In this document: one piece after another, positions 63,913 through 64,000 of the stretch
How positions within the stretch are numbered: the stretch's first letter is position 1
How the letters are laid out: each line of letters opens with the position of its first letter
Assembly: GCA_024232965.1 (NCBI GenBank)
Contig: JACKQF010000001.1
Location: 1,054,001 to 1,118,000, forward strand
Source: Verrucomicrobiaceae bacterium
GTDB taxonomy: Bacteria; Verrucomicrobiota; Verrucomicrobiia; Verrucomicrobiales; Verrucomicrobiaceae
Direction of reading: 5' to 3'
Length of the DNA stretch: 64,000 nt
The notes under the pieces: model-generated
What the model was told of the DNA's origin: nothing
Database searches by the model: none
Seen by the model: the letters and a program-made list of their open reading frames with translations, nothing else
Translations under genes and position numbers: made by a program

Positions 63913-64000
63913 TTAGACGACGATGGCCCAGAGAGTTTTCAGGTAGCGACTCTCAGGGCAGTTCGACATCACTGGATGATCCATCCCTGGGCCGGTGCGG
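63913..64000 (-). CDS. 3' end of an RlmI-like rRNA methyltransferase gene
   Basis: Only the last 28 residues are in the window, ending at a TAA stop (63913-63915). They read ...GMDHPVMSNCPESRYLKTLW..., matching the DHPV...PE..YLK ending of class I 23S rRNA cytosine methyltransferases such as RlmI. It converges with the efflux operon. The call rests on this short tail only. Confidence 0.6.
   Translation of the reverse strand, partial: RTGPGMDHPVMSNCPESRYLKTLWAIVV

Overview
The window looks like a chromosomal segment of a Verrucomicrobia bacterium, most likely near Verrucomicrobiaceae/Prosthecobacter. This is inferred from the gene families present: GloVer-type tandem repeats, very large secreted repeat proteins, a PQQ-type propeller fused to LamG, a DUF1501 protein, Tat-exported TIM-barrel isomerase, sialate O-acetylesterase, a lysine/alanine-rich extended Rho, and many FG-GAP and InlB-like repeats. 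Base composition is fairly G+C-rich and even. I see no rRNA, tRNA, CRISPR array, complete insertion sequence or phage gene. Most of the window is ordinary chromosome.

Layout. 1-8.7 kb: a possible gene fragment at the left edge, a secreted HEWGTFT-type protein (-), a bifunctional aldolase/short-chain dehydrogenase of the rhamnulose-phosphate type (+), a 445-bp spacer holding a decayed duplicate of a gene end and an IS-end-like repeat, and a 1573-residue GloVer-repeat protein (+). 8.8-14 kb: a minus-strand run encoding a beta-helix protein, a coiled-coil membrane protein, a MoxR ATPase and a DUF58 protein. 14.1-26.2 kb: hemB (+), a 2260-residue secreted protein ending in octapeptide repeats (-), and a 1338-residue PQQ-propeller/LamG protein (-). 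26.3-35.4 kb: a small unknown gene, a PaaK-like ligase, a LolD-like ATPase with a 1072-residue permease, an FG-GAP protein, a KDPG aldolase and an Ig-like protein. 35.5-43.5 kb: a DUF1501 protein (+), then on the minus strand rho, yebC, a TIM-barrel isomerase, a pseudouridine synthase and a sialate O-acetylesterase.

43.8-52.9 kb is the most unusual part. A small His-rich secreted protein lies behind a palindromic site. It is followed by a nine-haem cytochrome c, a sigma factor whose start overlaps the cytochrome stop, and an 1818-residue secreted protein with nine InlB-like repeats. 52.9-57.4 kb is a tight run: manA, an SGNH hydrolase, a HAD phosphatase, a phosphodiester glycosidase-like protein and a CbiX/DR2241 fusion. 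57.5-63.9 kb holds a second sigma factor (-), divergent from a four-gene tripartite efflux operon (outer-membrane lipoprotein, adaptor, ATPase, permease). The last 88 bases are the C-terminal end of an RlmI-like rRNA methyltransferase.

The genes suggest a heterotroph that degrades polysaccharides and deoxy sugars, with a large investment in exported proteins. The best candidates for an undescribed system are the cytochrome/sigma/InlB-repeat operon and the octapeptide-repeat protein.
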